Positions 33,051 to 41,340 of a stretch of 64,000 bases of DNA are shown here, one piece after another. Source of the DNA: BMS3ABIN04 sp964553325 (lineage in GTDB: Bacteria; Bacteroidota; Ignavibacteria; Ignavibacteriales; Melioribacteraceae). The stretch's first letter is position 1. Each line of letters begins with the position of its first letter. The DNA lies in the NCBI GenBank assembly GCA_964553325.1, contig CAZKKI010000069.1, positions 1-64,000 of the forward strand, given 5' to 3'. A model generated the notes under the pieces. That model made no database searches and had not been told where the DNA came from. It saw only the letters and a list, made by a program, of their open reading frames with translations. A program made the position numbers and the translations under genes.

Positions 33051-34436
33051 ATGAAAAAGTTTACTATACTAATAATTTTACTCTTCATTACCGCACTTTT
33101 ATTTAACAGTTGTTCCGAATCCGAAGACGAAATTACAACCGTACAACCAGAAACCGCTTTAAAGGTAAATTCGTGTGAAGGATGCCATACGAATTTTGAA
33201 TATTTAAAGAAAGTTTATACACCGGATCCCCCGGCTCCACCGTCTCACGGATGCGGAGGTGATGCTCCACACTATGAACCATATGAACGCGTTTACTTGG
33301 GCGGCCCAGGTTACGAGGAATTTAAAAACAGTATTCACGGCCAAATTAGTTGTGTAACTTGCCATAACGGAGTTGACGGTACTGCCGACAAAAATAAAGC
33401 TCATTCGGGTAGTTTTTTGGCAAAACCTTCTCTCCAGTCAAAAGAAAAATGCGGGAATTGTCATCCCAATATTGTCAACAGAACAATTAACAGCTTACAC
33501 GAGCAAGGTTGGGGACAAAAAAATATGGTTGTCCGACGTTCCGGTTATGGTGAAGGTCCAACCGATTTCGATAAATTACCAATAGAAGTTCAAGAAGGTT
33601 ATAACCATAATTGCAAAACTTGTCACGGTACTTGTGGAGAATGCCATATCGTTCGCCCCAAAGTTAAAGGAGGCGGATTATCAAGCGGACATAAATTCAT
33701 TAAAACACCGGATATGCGTAAAGTTTGCACCGGTTGTCATGTTAGTCGAGGCGGACATGCATATTTTGGTGTCGCTGCAGGCACAAAGCCCGATGTTCAC
33801 TTGACCAAAGCCGGGTTTACTTGTATAAATTGCCACACTCAAAACGAAATTCACGGTGACGGGAATATTTACGATATCCGCTACAAAATGCCATTGCTAC
33901 CAAAGTGTGAAAATTGTCATTCAAATATTAAGAATTCGAACGAATACCATAAACAACACATTGAAACATTTAACTGCAATACTTGTCATTCCCAGGTATA
34001 CAATAATTGCGGAAGTTGCCATATCGGAGGAGAAGGGGCTCGTATTCCTTCCCATATGAAATTTAAAATCGCAATCAATCCTATCCCGGAAATAAAACCA
34101 TATAAAATGGCTACCGTTCGCGAAGCTCTTTCTGCACCAGATAGTTGGAAGGAATATGGTATTGCTAATTTGGCAAATTTTGATGTTGCTCCTACTTATA
34201 AATACACAACACCACACAATATTTTGCGATGGACGGAAAGAACAATTGTGGATACTATTTATGACCCGAATCATCCGGCATGCGCACAATCTTGCCACAT
34301 CGTGAAAACTGCTGAAGGCGAATATAAAAATAAAGAATTTTACTTATTTAACTCGGATTTAAATGATTGGGAAATTAACGCAAATAAAAACATAGTTGTA
34401 GACGGAAAATTACCGGACAGATGGGACATACAATAA
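33051..34436 (+). CDS. Lipoprotein multiheme cytochrome (10 CXXCH plus one CX3CH)
   Basis: 461 residues. Lipoprotein signal with lipobox FNSC (about Cys21) followed by acidic residues, suggesting outer-membrane sorting or surface display. Ten CXXCH motifs and one CX3CH (CAQSCH) near the C-terminus. A heme-free stretch of about 90 residues (about 330-415) precedes the last motif. First gene of the operon behind the second sigma-54-like promoter; ribosome site AAGGAATAACC. It is followed by a rhodanese lipoprotein. Family not recognised; the first 25 residues after the lipobox share the S-E-S-E-D-E style linker with the neighbouring lipoproteins. Confidence 0.88.
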   Translation: MKKFTILIILLFITALLFNSCSESEDEITTVQPETALKVNSCEGCHTNFEYLKKVYTPDPPAPPSHGCGGDAPHYEPYERVYLGGPGYEEFKNSIHGQISCVTCHNGVDGTADKNKAHSGSFLAKPSLQSKEKCGNCHPNIVNRTINSLHEQGWGQKNMVVRRSGYGEGPTDFDKLPIEVQEGYNHNCKTCHGTCGECHIVRPKVKGGGLSSGHKFIKTPDMRKVCTGCHVSRGGHAYFGVAAGTKPDVHLTKAGFTCINCHTQNEIHGDGNIYDIRYKMPLLPKCENCHSNIKNSNEYHKQHIETFNCNTCHSQVYNNCGSCHIGGEGARIPSHMKFKIAINPIPEIKPYKMATVREALSAPDSWKEYGIANLANFDVAPTYKYTTPHNILRWTERTIVDTIYDPNHPACAQSCHIVKTAEGEYKNKEFYLFNSDLNDWEINANKNIVVDGKLPDRWDIQ

Positions 34437-34487
34437 AACAAAATTTAACATTTAACAATTATCCTAAAACAAAAAAGGAGTGAAGAA

Positions 34488-35477
34488 ATGGAATTACGTA
34501 AATATTTTTATCTGATGCTTATTTTACCGATTCTGTTCATTTCAATTTCGTGTAGCAGCGAGGAGGAAGTTACTGCCCCGCCCGAAACTATTAACGAAGC
34601 GGAAGTATTAGTAAAATACCTTGAGGCAAATGGTGATTTTATAAATACAAATGCACCCGCAATGATAAAAGCTAGCGATGTTCACACTAACATTCTAACC
34701 GGTGCAAATCAAGTTGTTATTGACATCCGAAGTGCCGAGGATTATGCCGCTGGTCATATTAAAGGAGCGGTAAATGTGTCTTTGCCCGATATTGTTAATT
34801 ACTACGAAAGCAATAATCTGAAGGATAAAGACGTCGTTGTAATCGCTTGCTACACTGGACAAACCGCAGGATATGCCACTACAATTTTACGCCTCTTGGG
34901 TTACAATAATGTGAAAGACTTGAAATGGGGAATGTGTAGCTGGAACGAAGCAACTGCGGGAAAATGGATGAACAGTATCGGAAATGCTTATGCTTCACAA
35001 TTGGTTACAACAAATTTCCCTAAAAATGAAGCTGGCAATTTACCCAAATTGAATACCGGTAAAAAAGAAGGAGTGGAAATATTACGTACCAGAATCGAAG
35101 ACTTATTAGCCAACGATCCTTTCGGTTCGGTTAAAATTTCAGCTGAAAGTGTATTTAGCGACCCCGGCAAATATTATATTGTAAACTATTGGAATGAAAC
35201 AGATTATAGTTGGGGACATATTCCGGGCGCCGTTCAATATACTCCGAAACAAGATCTTAAATTGGATACATATTTGAAAACATTACCGACCGACAAAACC
35301 ATTGTTGTTTATTGTTACACCGGACAAACATCCGCTCATGTTGCTGCCTATTTGAAATTATTAGGCTACGATGCGAAAACATTAGTGTTCGGCATGAATG
35401 CGATCGCATACGATACAATGCCAGGTGTAAAATTTAATCCCGATACCGATATTCATGATTATGAATTAGAAAAATAA
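34488..35477 (+). CDS. Two-domain rhodanese-like lipoprotein
   Basis: 329 residues with a lipobox (ISISC, about Cys23). Two rhodanese domains (about 55-165 and 210-320), each with a complete active loop: IACYTGQTAGYA and VYCYTGQTSAHV. Both catalytic cysteines are present, so both domains could carry persulfide. Strong ribosome site AAGGAG. It lies between two multiheme cytochrome genes. Rhodanese-family lipoproteins also accompany Geobacter outer-membrane conduit clusters (the ext genes), so the association is recurrent, but its role there is unresolved. Possible jobs: sulfur-species handling in sulfur or thiosulfate respiration, or maturation of surface cytochromes. Followed by a strong terminator. 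Confidence 0.85.
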   Translation: MELRKYFYLMLILPILFISISCSSEEEVTAPPETINEAEVLVKYLEANGDFINTNAPAMIKASDVHTNILTGANQVVIDIRSAEDYAAGHIKGAVNVSLPDIVNYYESNNLKDKDVVVIACYTGQTAGYATTILRLLGYNNVKDLKWGMCSWNEATAGKWMNSIGNAYASQLVTTNFPKNEAGNLPKLNTGKKEGVEILRTRIEDLLANDPFGSVKISAESVFSDPGKYYIVNYWNETDYSWGHIPGAVQYTPKQDLKLDTYLKTLPTDKTIVVYCYTGQTSAHVAAYLKLLGYDAKTLVFGMNAIAYDTMPGVKFNPDTDIHDYELEK

Positions 35478-35493
35478 ATCAACGTTATTTCAA

Positions 35494-35532
35494 AACCGGT
35501 ATCCTGAAAAACGGATACCGGTTAGCTTTTAT
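35494..35532 (+). terminator. Rho-independent terminator after the rhodanese gene
   Basis: Perfect 11-base stem AACCGGTATCC / GGATACCGGTT (35494-35504 and 35513-35523), 8-base loop, then AGCTTTTATT. Because the next genes have no obvious new promoter, it may attenuate rather than end transcription. Confidence 0.8.
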
Positions 35533-35559
35533 TGAGCTTTTTAATAATAAATTTAAACC

Positions 35560-35582
35560 AATATTTCTTATAAGGAAATATT
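35560..35582 (+). repeat. Inverted repeat covering the ribosome site of the TPR gene
   Basis: AATATTTC (35560-35567) and GAAATATT (35575-35582) pair perfectly with a 7-base loop. The right arm includes most of the AAGGAAA ribosome site, 3 bases before ATG 35586, so the hairpin could limit translation. Confidence 0.4.
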
Positions 35583-35585
35583 CCG

Positions 35586-36059
35586 ATGAGTGAGATGCTT
35601 GGCAACCAATATTTTATGGCTAGGAAATATGAAAATGCCTTGAAAGAATTTGAAGAATGCGAAGCACAAGGCAAAGCCAATAAAAGCATGCGAAAGAAAA
35701 TGGTTATTTGCTATACTCAAGTCGGCAACATAACAAAAGCAGCCGAAGTTTTAAAAGATTTGGTTTACGAAGATCTGGATTTTATCCTCAACACCGATCC
35801 GCTAAATGACGATTGCCCGTGCACACAACTTGTAACGGAATTGGAAGCAAAATCGAACTATACAATCCAGAGTTTCGATTATCTCCTTGCACTCGGTATT
35901 TTATGGCTGTACTGCGATTTAAATAAAGCGGTTGAATATTTTAAGAAAGCAAGAGAACTGAAAGCGGACGATAATACTTCCACAATCCTAATACGTTTGA
36001 TACAAAAACAAAACGAGCGAAAAAATCTTACAACAACCAAAATCAAAAAGAATAGTTGA
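35586..36059 (+). CDS. TPR-like helical protein
   Basis: 157 residues, no signal peptide. Helical hairpins at about 5-30 (ARKYENALKEFEECEAQG), 37-62 (CYTQVGNITKAAEVLKDLVY) and 100-130 (WLYCDLNKAVEYFKKARELKADD) fit tetratricopeptide repeats. A Cys-containing loop (DDCPCTQL, about 77-84) is unusual. It lies between the rhodanese gene and the T9SS cytochrome, with a 9-base gap to the latter. TPR proteins commonly act as assembly scaffolds; a role in cytochrome maturation or export is only a guess. Confidence 0.65.
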   Translation: MSEMLGNQYFMARKYENALKEFEECEAQGKANKSMRKKMVICYTQVGNITKAAEVLKDLVYEDLDFILNTDPLNDDCPCTQLVTELEAKSNYTIQSFDYLLALGILWLYCDLNKAVEYFKKARELKADDNTSTILIRLIQKQNERKNLTTTKIKKNS

Positions 36060-36067
36060 GGAAACGT

Positions 36068-38503
36068 ATGAGAACACTTAAACTTTTTTTAATTTGTTTA
36101 AGTTTAATTTTTCTTTCCGGTTACTTGTATGCACAAGCCGATTTTAATACAAGTCTGCATTACACAAGAGCCGGAAAAGTATTTTGGTATGGCGCCGATA
36201 ACGGTGGATTTGAAACGATGACAAATATTCCTATCGACAGTCTGGGTTGTATTCACTGCCATGGAACGAATAATGCCGACGGTGTTCCTTACGGTGACGA
36301 CTACGAACCCGGTTGTCTCGATTGCCACCCGAACGGTTCGAATTTCAATCCGGACTCGGTTAAAGTCGACCAATGTTATTCGTGCCACGGCAGACAGAAA
36401 AAGGAAGTTGCACTCGGATTCTCGGATGTCCACCGCGATGCAGGAATGAAATGTTGGGATTGCCATACTAAAGACGATTTGCACGGCGACGGAACTGAAT
36501 ACGCATCGATGTTGGAAGAAGGAGCAATAGACGTTTCCTGTGAAGATTGTCATTTTGAAGGGAGTACCGCCCCGTACCCTGATCATTCACAGTACGATCC
36601 GCATAACGGAAAACTCGATTGTACAACTTGCCATGCCCAAACGGTATTAAGTTGTTACAACTGCCATTTCGAAAGTATGGTGGAAGACCACATCAAAAGA
36701 GCGTATAAACCCATTAACGATTTTATTATTCTGGCAAACAGAGAAAAAGACGGCAAAGTTTACCCGATGACTTTTCAATCGCTGACTTACCAAGATTCTT
36801 CTTTCGTAGCATTTGGTCCTTTCACCTCACACACGATTACGCGCGAAGGCAGGAAGTGCGAAGATTGTCATGGTAACGAAAACGTTGCGGAGTATTTTGA
36901 TACTGGCAAAATTCAATTTTCCACATGGAACGATGTCGACAGCACTTTAATTTGGAAACACGGAATTGTGCCGATGCCTCCGGATTATGAAACGACTTTC
37001 AAAATGGATTTCATTACTTACAACGGTAATACAAGCGATCCGCCCGGACCATCTAAAAATTGGTCGAAAGTAAGCAGCGAGTGGAACGGTCATCAAATGT
37101 TCTTTGCAACACCGCTAACCGAAAATCAAATGCTGGCATTGAAAAAAGACGTTGGCACCATTGCCGAAAACTTTGCGACAAGTTTACACGGAACAAGAGC
37201 CGGGAAAATTTTCTGGTACGGAAAAGATAACGGTGGTTTCGAAACTCTTACAAACGTACCGATTTCCGAAATGGGATGTATCGAATGTCATGGACCTAAC
37301 AACGCCGACGGTGTACCCAACGATGAAAACTACGAACCGGGTTGCGTTGATTGTCATCCCTCGGGTTCGGCTTTCAATCCCGATTCTATCAAAGTCGACC
37401 AATGCTATAGTTGCCACGGCCGACAAAAGAAAGAAATTGCGTTGGGATTTACCGACGTTCATCGTGACAAAGGGATGAAATGTTGGGATTGCCATACTGT
37501 TAACGATATGCACGGTGACGGTTCGGAACCATTATCAATGCTTGAACCAAACGCAATAGAAGCGGATTGCGCCAACGAAGGCTGCCATCCCGAAGGTTCA
37601 TTACCTTCGGACCATGCAACAAAAGATCCGCATAACGGAAAACTGCATTGTACAACATGTCATGCACAAACTGTTATCAGTTGCTATAATTGCCATCTCG
37701 AAAGTAAAATCGAAGGACATCTTAAACGGGCTTATAAACCTATTAATAATTTCGTAATGCTTGCTAACAGGGAAAAAGACGGTAAGGTTTACCCCATGAC
37801 TTTTCAATCGTTAACTTACCAAGGAAATTCGTTTGTTGCTTTCGGTCCGTTTACATCTCACACAATCACAAAAGAAGGCGCACGGGTTTGTACTGATTGC
37901 CATCAAAATTTCGGAGGTACAATAGAAGCAATTCAAGATTATAACGACGACGGCATAATTCAGTTTGCACAGTGGAATGAAACAGACAGCGTTTTATCTT
38001 GGATTCAAGGTGTTGTCCCGATGCCCGAAGATTACCAACGTTCTTTCAAAATGGACTTTATTACTTATAACGGCGATCCGCACGACCCGGTTGGTCCATC
38101 TAAAAACTGGTCGTTCGTAAAAGGTGATTGGGACGGTCATCAGATGTTTTTCGCCACACCGCTAACCCGCGAGCAAATGGCGAAACTTGGTTTCGATACT
38201 ACTTTGGTGGGAATAAAAAAAGACCCGTATTCAATCCCAACCGAATTTGCTCTCGAGCAAAATTATCCGAATCCGTTTAATCCGACTACAATCATAAAAT
38301 ATTCAATTCCGAAAACCACAAATGTGGAACTGGCTCTCTTCGACGTACTCGGCAATAAAATAAAAACATTAATAAGTAAAAAACATTCACCGGGTATTTA
38401 CAGATATGAGTTCAACGGTAGCGGATTAGCAAGCGGAATTTATTTCTACCGATTAACAACAAGGGAATTTGTACAAACCAGAAAATTCGTTTTAATGAAA
38501 TAA
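36068..38503 (+). CDS. T9SS-secreted 16-heme cytochrome made of two tandem octaheme repeats
   Basis: 811 residues from the ATG at 36068 (GAGGAAACGT ribosome site); a TTG at 36056 is less likely. Signal peptide 1-23 (ending YLYAQA). Two near-identical modules (about residues 28-370 and 371-704) each hold eight heme sites: CIHCH, CLDCH, CYSCH, CWDCH, CEDCH, CTTCH, CYNCH, CEDCH in the first; the second has the same order, but its fifth site is CX4CH (CANEGCH). The last 88 residues (from about 724; EQNYPNPFNPTT, then GLASGIYFYRL, ending RKFVLMK) are a type A T9SS sorting domain. The protein should therefore cross the outer membrane and sit on the cell surface. It closes the operon and is followed by a terminator. 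The octaheme module has no name I can assign. Confidence 0.92.
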   Translation: MRTLKLFLICLSLIFLSGYLYAQADFNTSLHYTRAGKVFWYGADNGGFETMTNIPIDSLGCIHCHGTNNADGVPYGDDYEPGCLDCHPNGSNFNPDSVKVDQCYSCHGRQKKEVALGFSDVHRDAGMKCWDCHTKDDLHGDGTEYASMLEEGAIDVSCEDCHFEGSTAPYPDHSQYDPHNGKLDCTTCHAQTVLSCYNCHFESMVEDHIKRAYKPINDFIILANREKDGKVYPMTFQSLTYQDSSFVAFGPFTSHTITREGRKCEDCHGNENVAEYFDTGKIQFSTWNDVDSTLIWKHGIVPMPPDYETTFKMDFITYNGNTSDPPGPSKNWSKVSSEWNGHQMFFATPLTENQMLALKKDVGTIAENFATSLHGTRAGKIFWYGKDNGGFETLTNVPISEMGCIECHGPNNADGVPNDENYEPGCVDCHPSGSAFNPDSIKVDQCYSCHGRQKKEIALGFTDVHRDKGMKCWDCHTVNDMHGDGSEPLSMLEPNAIEADCANEGCHPEGSLPSDHATKDPHNGKLHCTTCHAQTVISCYNCHLESKIEGHLKRAYKPINNFVMLANREKDGKVYPMTFQSLTYQGNSFVAFGPFTSHTITKEGARVCTDCHQNFGGTIEAIQDYNDDGIIQFAQWNETDSVLSWIQGVVPMPEDYQRSFKMDFITYNGDPHDPVGPSKNWSFVKGDWDGHQMFFATPLTREQMAKLGFDTTLVGIKKDPYSIPTEFALEQNYPNPFNPTTIIKYSIPKTTNVELALFDVLGNKIKTLISKKHSPGIYRYEFNGSGLASGIYFYRLTTREFVQTRKFVLMK
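36149..38179 (+). repeat. Tandem internal duplication (two units of about 1 kb)
   Basis: Units 36149-37177 and 37178-38179 encode proteins alignable over their full length (about 340 residues each) with most residues identical, for example FITYNG, HNGKL.CTTCHAQTV and REKDGKVYPMTFQSLTYQ in both. The second unit is slightly shorter. Synonymous codons differ widely, so the duplication is not recent. Confidence 0.9.
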
Positions 38504-38536
38504 CAATCGTCGGTTAAGTGAAAAGAAAGAACCTTG

Positions 38537-38567
38537 CCCGGCTTGCGAAAGCGAGCCGGGTTTATTT
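38537..38567. terminator. Rho-independent terminator between convergent genes
   Basis: CCCGGCTTGC (38537-38546), GAAA loop, GCGAGCCGGG (38551-38560), a 10-base stem with one G-U pair, then TTTATTTT. On the other strand the flank is also T-rich (from the A-rich stretch at 38521-38531), so it probably serves both the T9SS cytochrome and the ATP-grasp gene. Confidence 0.85.
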
Positions 38568-39772
38568 TAATCATTCGGTAAATCACTCATCGGTTGTGTT
38601 GTAAAAAAATCGTTATAGAATCGACTAACATATTCTTCAAGTAATTCATCAATCCTTTCTTTCTTTTCCGAAGCAATAATTAAACCAGCGTGATATTTCT
38701 TTTTTAACTTCCAAACCACTTCGGGCGCATTGTATGCTGAGAGATCCGGCCATTCTTGCTTTGCAAGCGAAGTAATGATAGCCGCATGTTTGCTTTTCAC
38801 TTCCGGTAATTGATAACCTTCACCTTTTGTCTTCTCAATTTTTGCCCATTCTTCCCACAAATTAATTCCGGTAGCAGCTTTAACAAGTTCGGAAAGATTG
38901 GCGCCGCCCACCCTTGCCGAAGTTTCGAGAAAATACAACTTTCCGTCTTCTTTGGAACGGATAAACTCGGTATGCGAAACGCCATAAACCAAACCCAATG
39001 CATCGATAATTTTTTGATTAAACTCGGCGACTTGTTTCGCTTCATCCGATTCGGGCGGAACAATTCTGCTTGTAAATACTCTTCCTTGATGAGCGACTTC
39101 CATCGGCGGCAACCCATATTTACTTACGGAAGCAAAAATAATTTTTTTATTTTGAATAATCGTATCGGAATGATAAACATCTCCTTCGATAAATTTTTCC
39201 ATCAAATAAAAAGATTGTTCGTCACCCAAAGTTTCCAGCGCTTGCCAAACTTCATTTTCGGAATTAATTTTAATTAACCCTATTGCACCGGCTTTCATTC
39301 TCGGTTTAATAATATACGGGAATTTTACATCCGAGATAAACTCTTTAATTTCACTATGGTTAAGCAAATGAACAAAAGGCGGAATGTTAAGTTTTTCATC
39401 CGCGGCTTTTTTTCTCATAGCAAGTTTATCGCGAAAGTAACGAGCGGTTGTATCGCCCATACCGCCGATGCGTAAATGTTCGCGCAAAGTTGCCGCTTTT
39501 TCAACATCGAAATCGTCAAGCGCAACAATTCTATCGATTTTTTCATTCCTTGCCAAATAGCTAACACCGTAGATTACATCCTTCATATTCCATTCGTTAT
39601 TCTTATCCGGTATGTAAAATATTTCGTCTATACTTTCACGCGGCCAATTTTTATCCGCCAAACTTTCGGAAGTCAGTAACAACACGCGGCAACCTTCACG
39701 TTTACATTGTTTTAAAAAATCCGTTCCCTTGAAATAACTGGCAATACACAAAATTGTTTGGGATGAATTCAT
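38567..39772 (-). CDS. ATP-grasp domain protein (ligase, substrate unknown)
   Basis: 401 residues from the ATG at 39772 (GAGGA ribosome site); an upstream in-frame start at 39874 lacks one and overlaps the previous gene. N-terminal Rossmann-like part (1-110; LVALDDFDVEKAATLREHL), then an ATP-grasp fold (about 115-310) with FPYIIKPRMKAGAIGLIKI, YLMEKFIEGDVYHSD and YFLETSARVGG. Similar proteins join amino acids or peptides, or act in carboxylation; the substrate cannot be read. It is the last gene of the minus-strand run, behind a terminator, so it may have its own promoter in 39773-39832. Confidence 0.75.
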   Translation of the reverse strand: MNSSQTILCIASYFKGTDFLKQCKREGCRVLLLTSESLADKNWPRESIDEIFYIPDKNNEWNMKDVIYGVSYLARNEKIDRIVALDDFDVEKAATLREHLRIGGMGDTTARYFRDKLAMRKKAADEKLNIPPFVHLLNHSEIKEFISDVKFPYIIKPRMKAGAIGLIKINSENEVWQALETLGDEQSFYLMEKFIEGDVYHSDTIIQNKKIIFASVSKYGLPPMEVAHQGRVFTSRIVPPESDEAKQVAEFNQKIIDALGLVYGVSHTEFIRSKEDGKLYFLETSARVGGANLSELVKAATGINLWEEWAKIEKTKGEGYQLPEVKSKHAAIITSLAKQEWPDLSAYNAPEVVWKLKKKYHAGLIIASEKKERIDELLEEYVSRFYNDFFTTQPMSDLPND

Positions 39773-39819
39773 GGGTTGTCCTCGATGTTTTAAGTTAATA
39801 AAATGTATTACGGCAGGAG

Positions 39820-39855
39820 AAAAAAACAGCATGCCCGGAAAAGAAATTTCCGGGC
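39820..39855 (-). terminator. Rho-independent terminator after the B12-binding gene
   Basis: GCCCGGAAA (39833-39841) and TTTCCGGGC (39847-39855) form a perfect 9-base stem with a 5-base loop; on the minus strand it is followed by a run of seven T. It lies 9 bases after the stop codon of the B12-binding protein gene. Confidence 0.85.
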
Positions 39856-39863
39856 TAAAATAA

Positions 39864-40277
39864 TCAGATTCCAACTCTCGGATGTTCTTTCACCCAGTTC
39901 TTCAAGAAATCGACTATTTCAACGGTAGAAGCACCGGGCGTAAATAATTCGCCAACACCCATTTCTTTTAATTTTTTAATATCTTCTTCGGGTATAATTC
40001 CGCCACCGAAAAGAAGTACGTCGTTCATTCCTTTTTCTTTCATAAGCTCCAATACCCGCGGGAAAATGGTCATGTGAGCACCGGATAAAATGCTTATACC
40101 GATTGCATCGACATCTTCTTGCAATGCAGCTTCAACTATCATTTCCGGAGTTTGCCGGAGCCCGGTGTAAATAACTTCCATTCCGGCATCGCGTAAAGCG
40201 GAAGCAATTACCTTTGCACCGCGGTCATGGCCGTCCAATCCGGCTTTGGCAATAATTACTCTTATTTTTCTATCCAT
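39864..40277 (-). CDS. Cobalamin-binding protein, methylmalonyl-CoA mutase small/C-terminal domain
   Basis: 137 residues forming one B12-binding domain: IIAKAGLDGHDRGAKVIASALRDAG carries the base-off D-x-H-x-x-G motif (His about 17), followed by SILSGAH and LFGGGIIPEED. This is the size and sequence type of the C-terminal subunit of methylmalonyl-CoA mutase or a related acyl-CoA mutase. The large subunit is not in the window, so it must be elsewhere. The corrinoid adenosyltransferase at 56955 would supply its cofactor. Followed by a strong terminator. Confidence 0.88.
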   Translation of the reverse strand: MDRKIRVIIAKAGLDGHDRGAKVIASALRDAGMEVIYTGLRQTPEMIVEAALQEDVDAIGISILSGAHMTIFPRVLELMKEKGMNDVLLFGGGIIPEEDIKKLKEMGVGELFTPGASTVEIVDFLKNWVKEHPRVGI

Positions 40278-40364
40278 TCTGCACCCATAAGTGTTTTAGA
40301 ATAATTAAATATAAAGAAACTTAACAAATTGTGCAGCGACAATAAGCACATTTAACATTTACAT

Positions 40365-41324
40365 TCAATTACCCAAATAATTTTTCCTTTTTGCAAATGC
40401 ACCGAACAAGCCACCGGTATGCAAAAACATTACACTGGAAGTTTTTTTACCTTTCAAAAATAGTTCGTTATATGCGTAAAAGGCTTTCCCGGTGTAAGCG
40501 GGGTCCAAAATAATTCCGGTTTGGTTTGCGAATTCTTTTATCAATTTCACTTTTTCCGGCGCAATATGTTTATATCCTTCCTCGGAAAATCCGCCGATAA
40601 CCTCGAACCGTGAATAATCTATTTTACGTGTAATTTTATATTTATCGTTACATTCGTCCGCCAGCCTTCTGATTTTTTCCGTCATAAATTCCGCCGTGTG
40701 CAAAACGTTTACGGCAAATAACTTGAAATTTAAATTATATAAGTGGAGTCCCAATAACATTCCGGCGGTTGTTCCCCCGCTTCCTGCTGCAATCAAAATT
40801 CCTTTAATTCTTTTTTCCCCGAGTTGCTCTTTCAATTCCTTGACAAAATTAATATAACCCCAAATTCCCAGCGCCGAAGATCCGCCTTCCGGAATTACGT
40901 AAACCTTTTTCCCCTTTTTTTCCAATTTAGCTTTTTCTTTTGCAATGAATTTTTCAAGACTTTGATATTCTTTTAAATTAAGAAAAATAATTTCGGAATT
41001 TACCATTTTATCCAGAAAGAGATTCCCATCATAATTTTTCCGTTCTTTTCCCCAAAGAAAAAGTTTGCTTTTTATTCCGACCGATGCCGCGGCAATTGCA
41101 GTTGCGCGGGCGTGGTTCGATTGTTCACCTCCGGAAGTAAAAACATAATCGGCACCTTGTTTCTTGGCATCGTACAAGAGATATTCCAATTTTCTGATTT
41201 TGTTTCCGCTAAGCTCCGTACCGGTGTAGTCATCCCGTTTGATGTAGAAAGAACAACCGTTAAAAGCAATTTTTCTAACTGGCGTAGGTATATTTGCCAA
41301 ATCAATTTTCTTGGGAGTTTTCAT
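40365..41324 (-). CDS. PLP-dependent D-cysteine desulfhydrase / ACC deaminase family enzyme
   Basis: 319 residues from the ATG at 41324, with GAGG at the right distance; a GTG at 41336 is less likely. Tryptophan-synthase-beta fold. PLP lysine in SGNKIRKLEYLL, substrate-binding GGEQSNHARATA, phosphate loop AAGSGGTTAGML and the C-terminal FLHTGGLFG. The family includes D-cysteine desulfhydrase (DcyD) and 1-aminocyclopropane-1-carboxylate deaminase, which cannot be separated here. Tightly packed behind kdsB (16-base gap). Confidence 0.82.
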   Translation of the reverse strand: MKTPKKIDLANIPTPVRKIAFNGCSFYIKRDDYTGTELSGNKIRKLEYLLYDAKKQGADYVFTSGGEQSNHARATAIAAASVGIKSKLFLWGKERKNYDGNLFLDKMVNSEIIFLNLKEYQSLEKFIAKEKAKLEKKGKKVYVIPEGGSSALGIWGYINFVKELKEQLGEKRIKGILIAAGSGGTTAGMLLGLHLYNLNFKLFAVNVLHTAEFMTEKIRRLADECNDKYKITRKIDYSRFEVIGGFSEEGYKHIAPEKVKLIKEFANQTGIILDPAYTGKAFYAYNELFLKGKKTSSVMFLHTGGLFGAFAKRKNYLGN

Positions 41325-41340
41325 ATTATGCCTCACTTAT

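Noticed and set aside
21018..38503. CRISPR-like or short tandem repeats from recurring TGCCAC/TGTCAT words
   Set aside because: These are CXXCH codons at irregular spacing inside intact cytochrome genes, with no constant repeat-spacer pattern.
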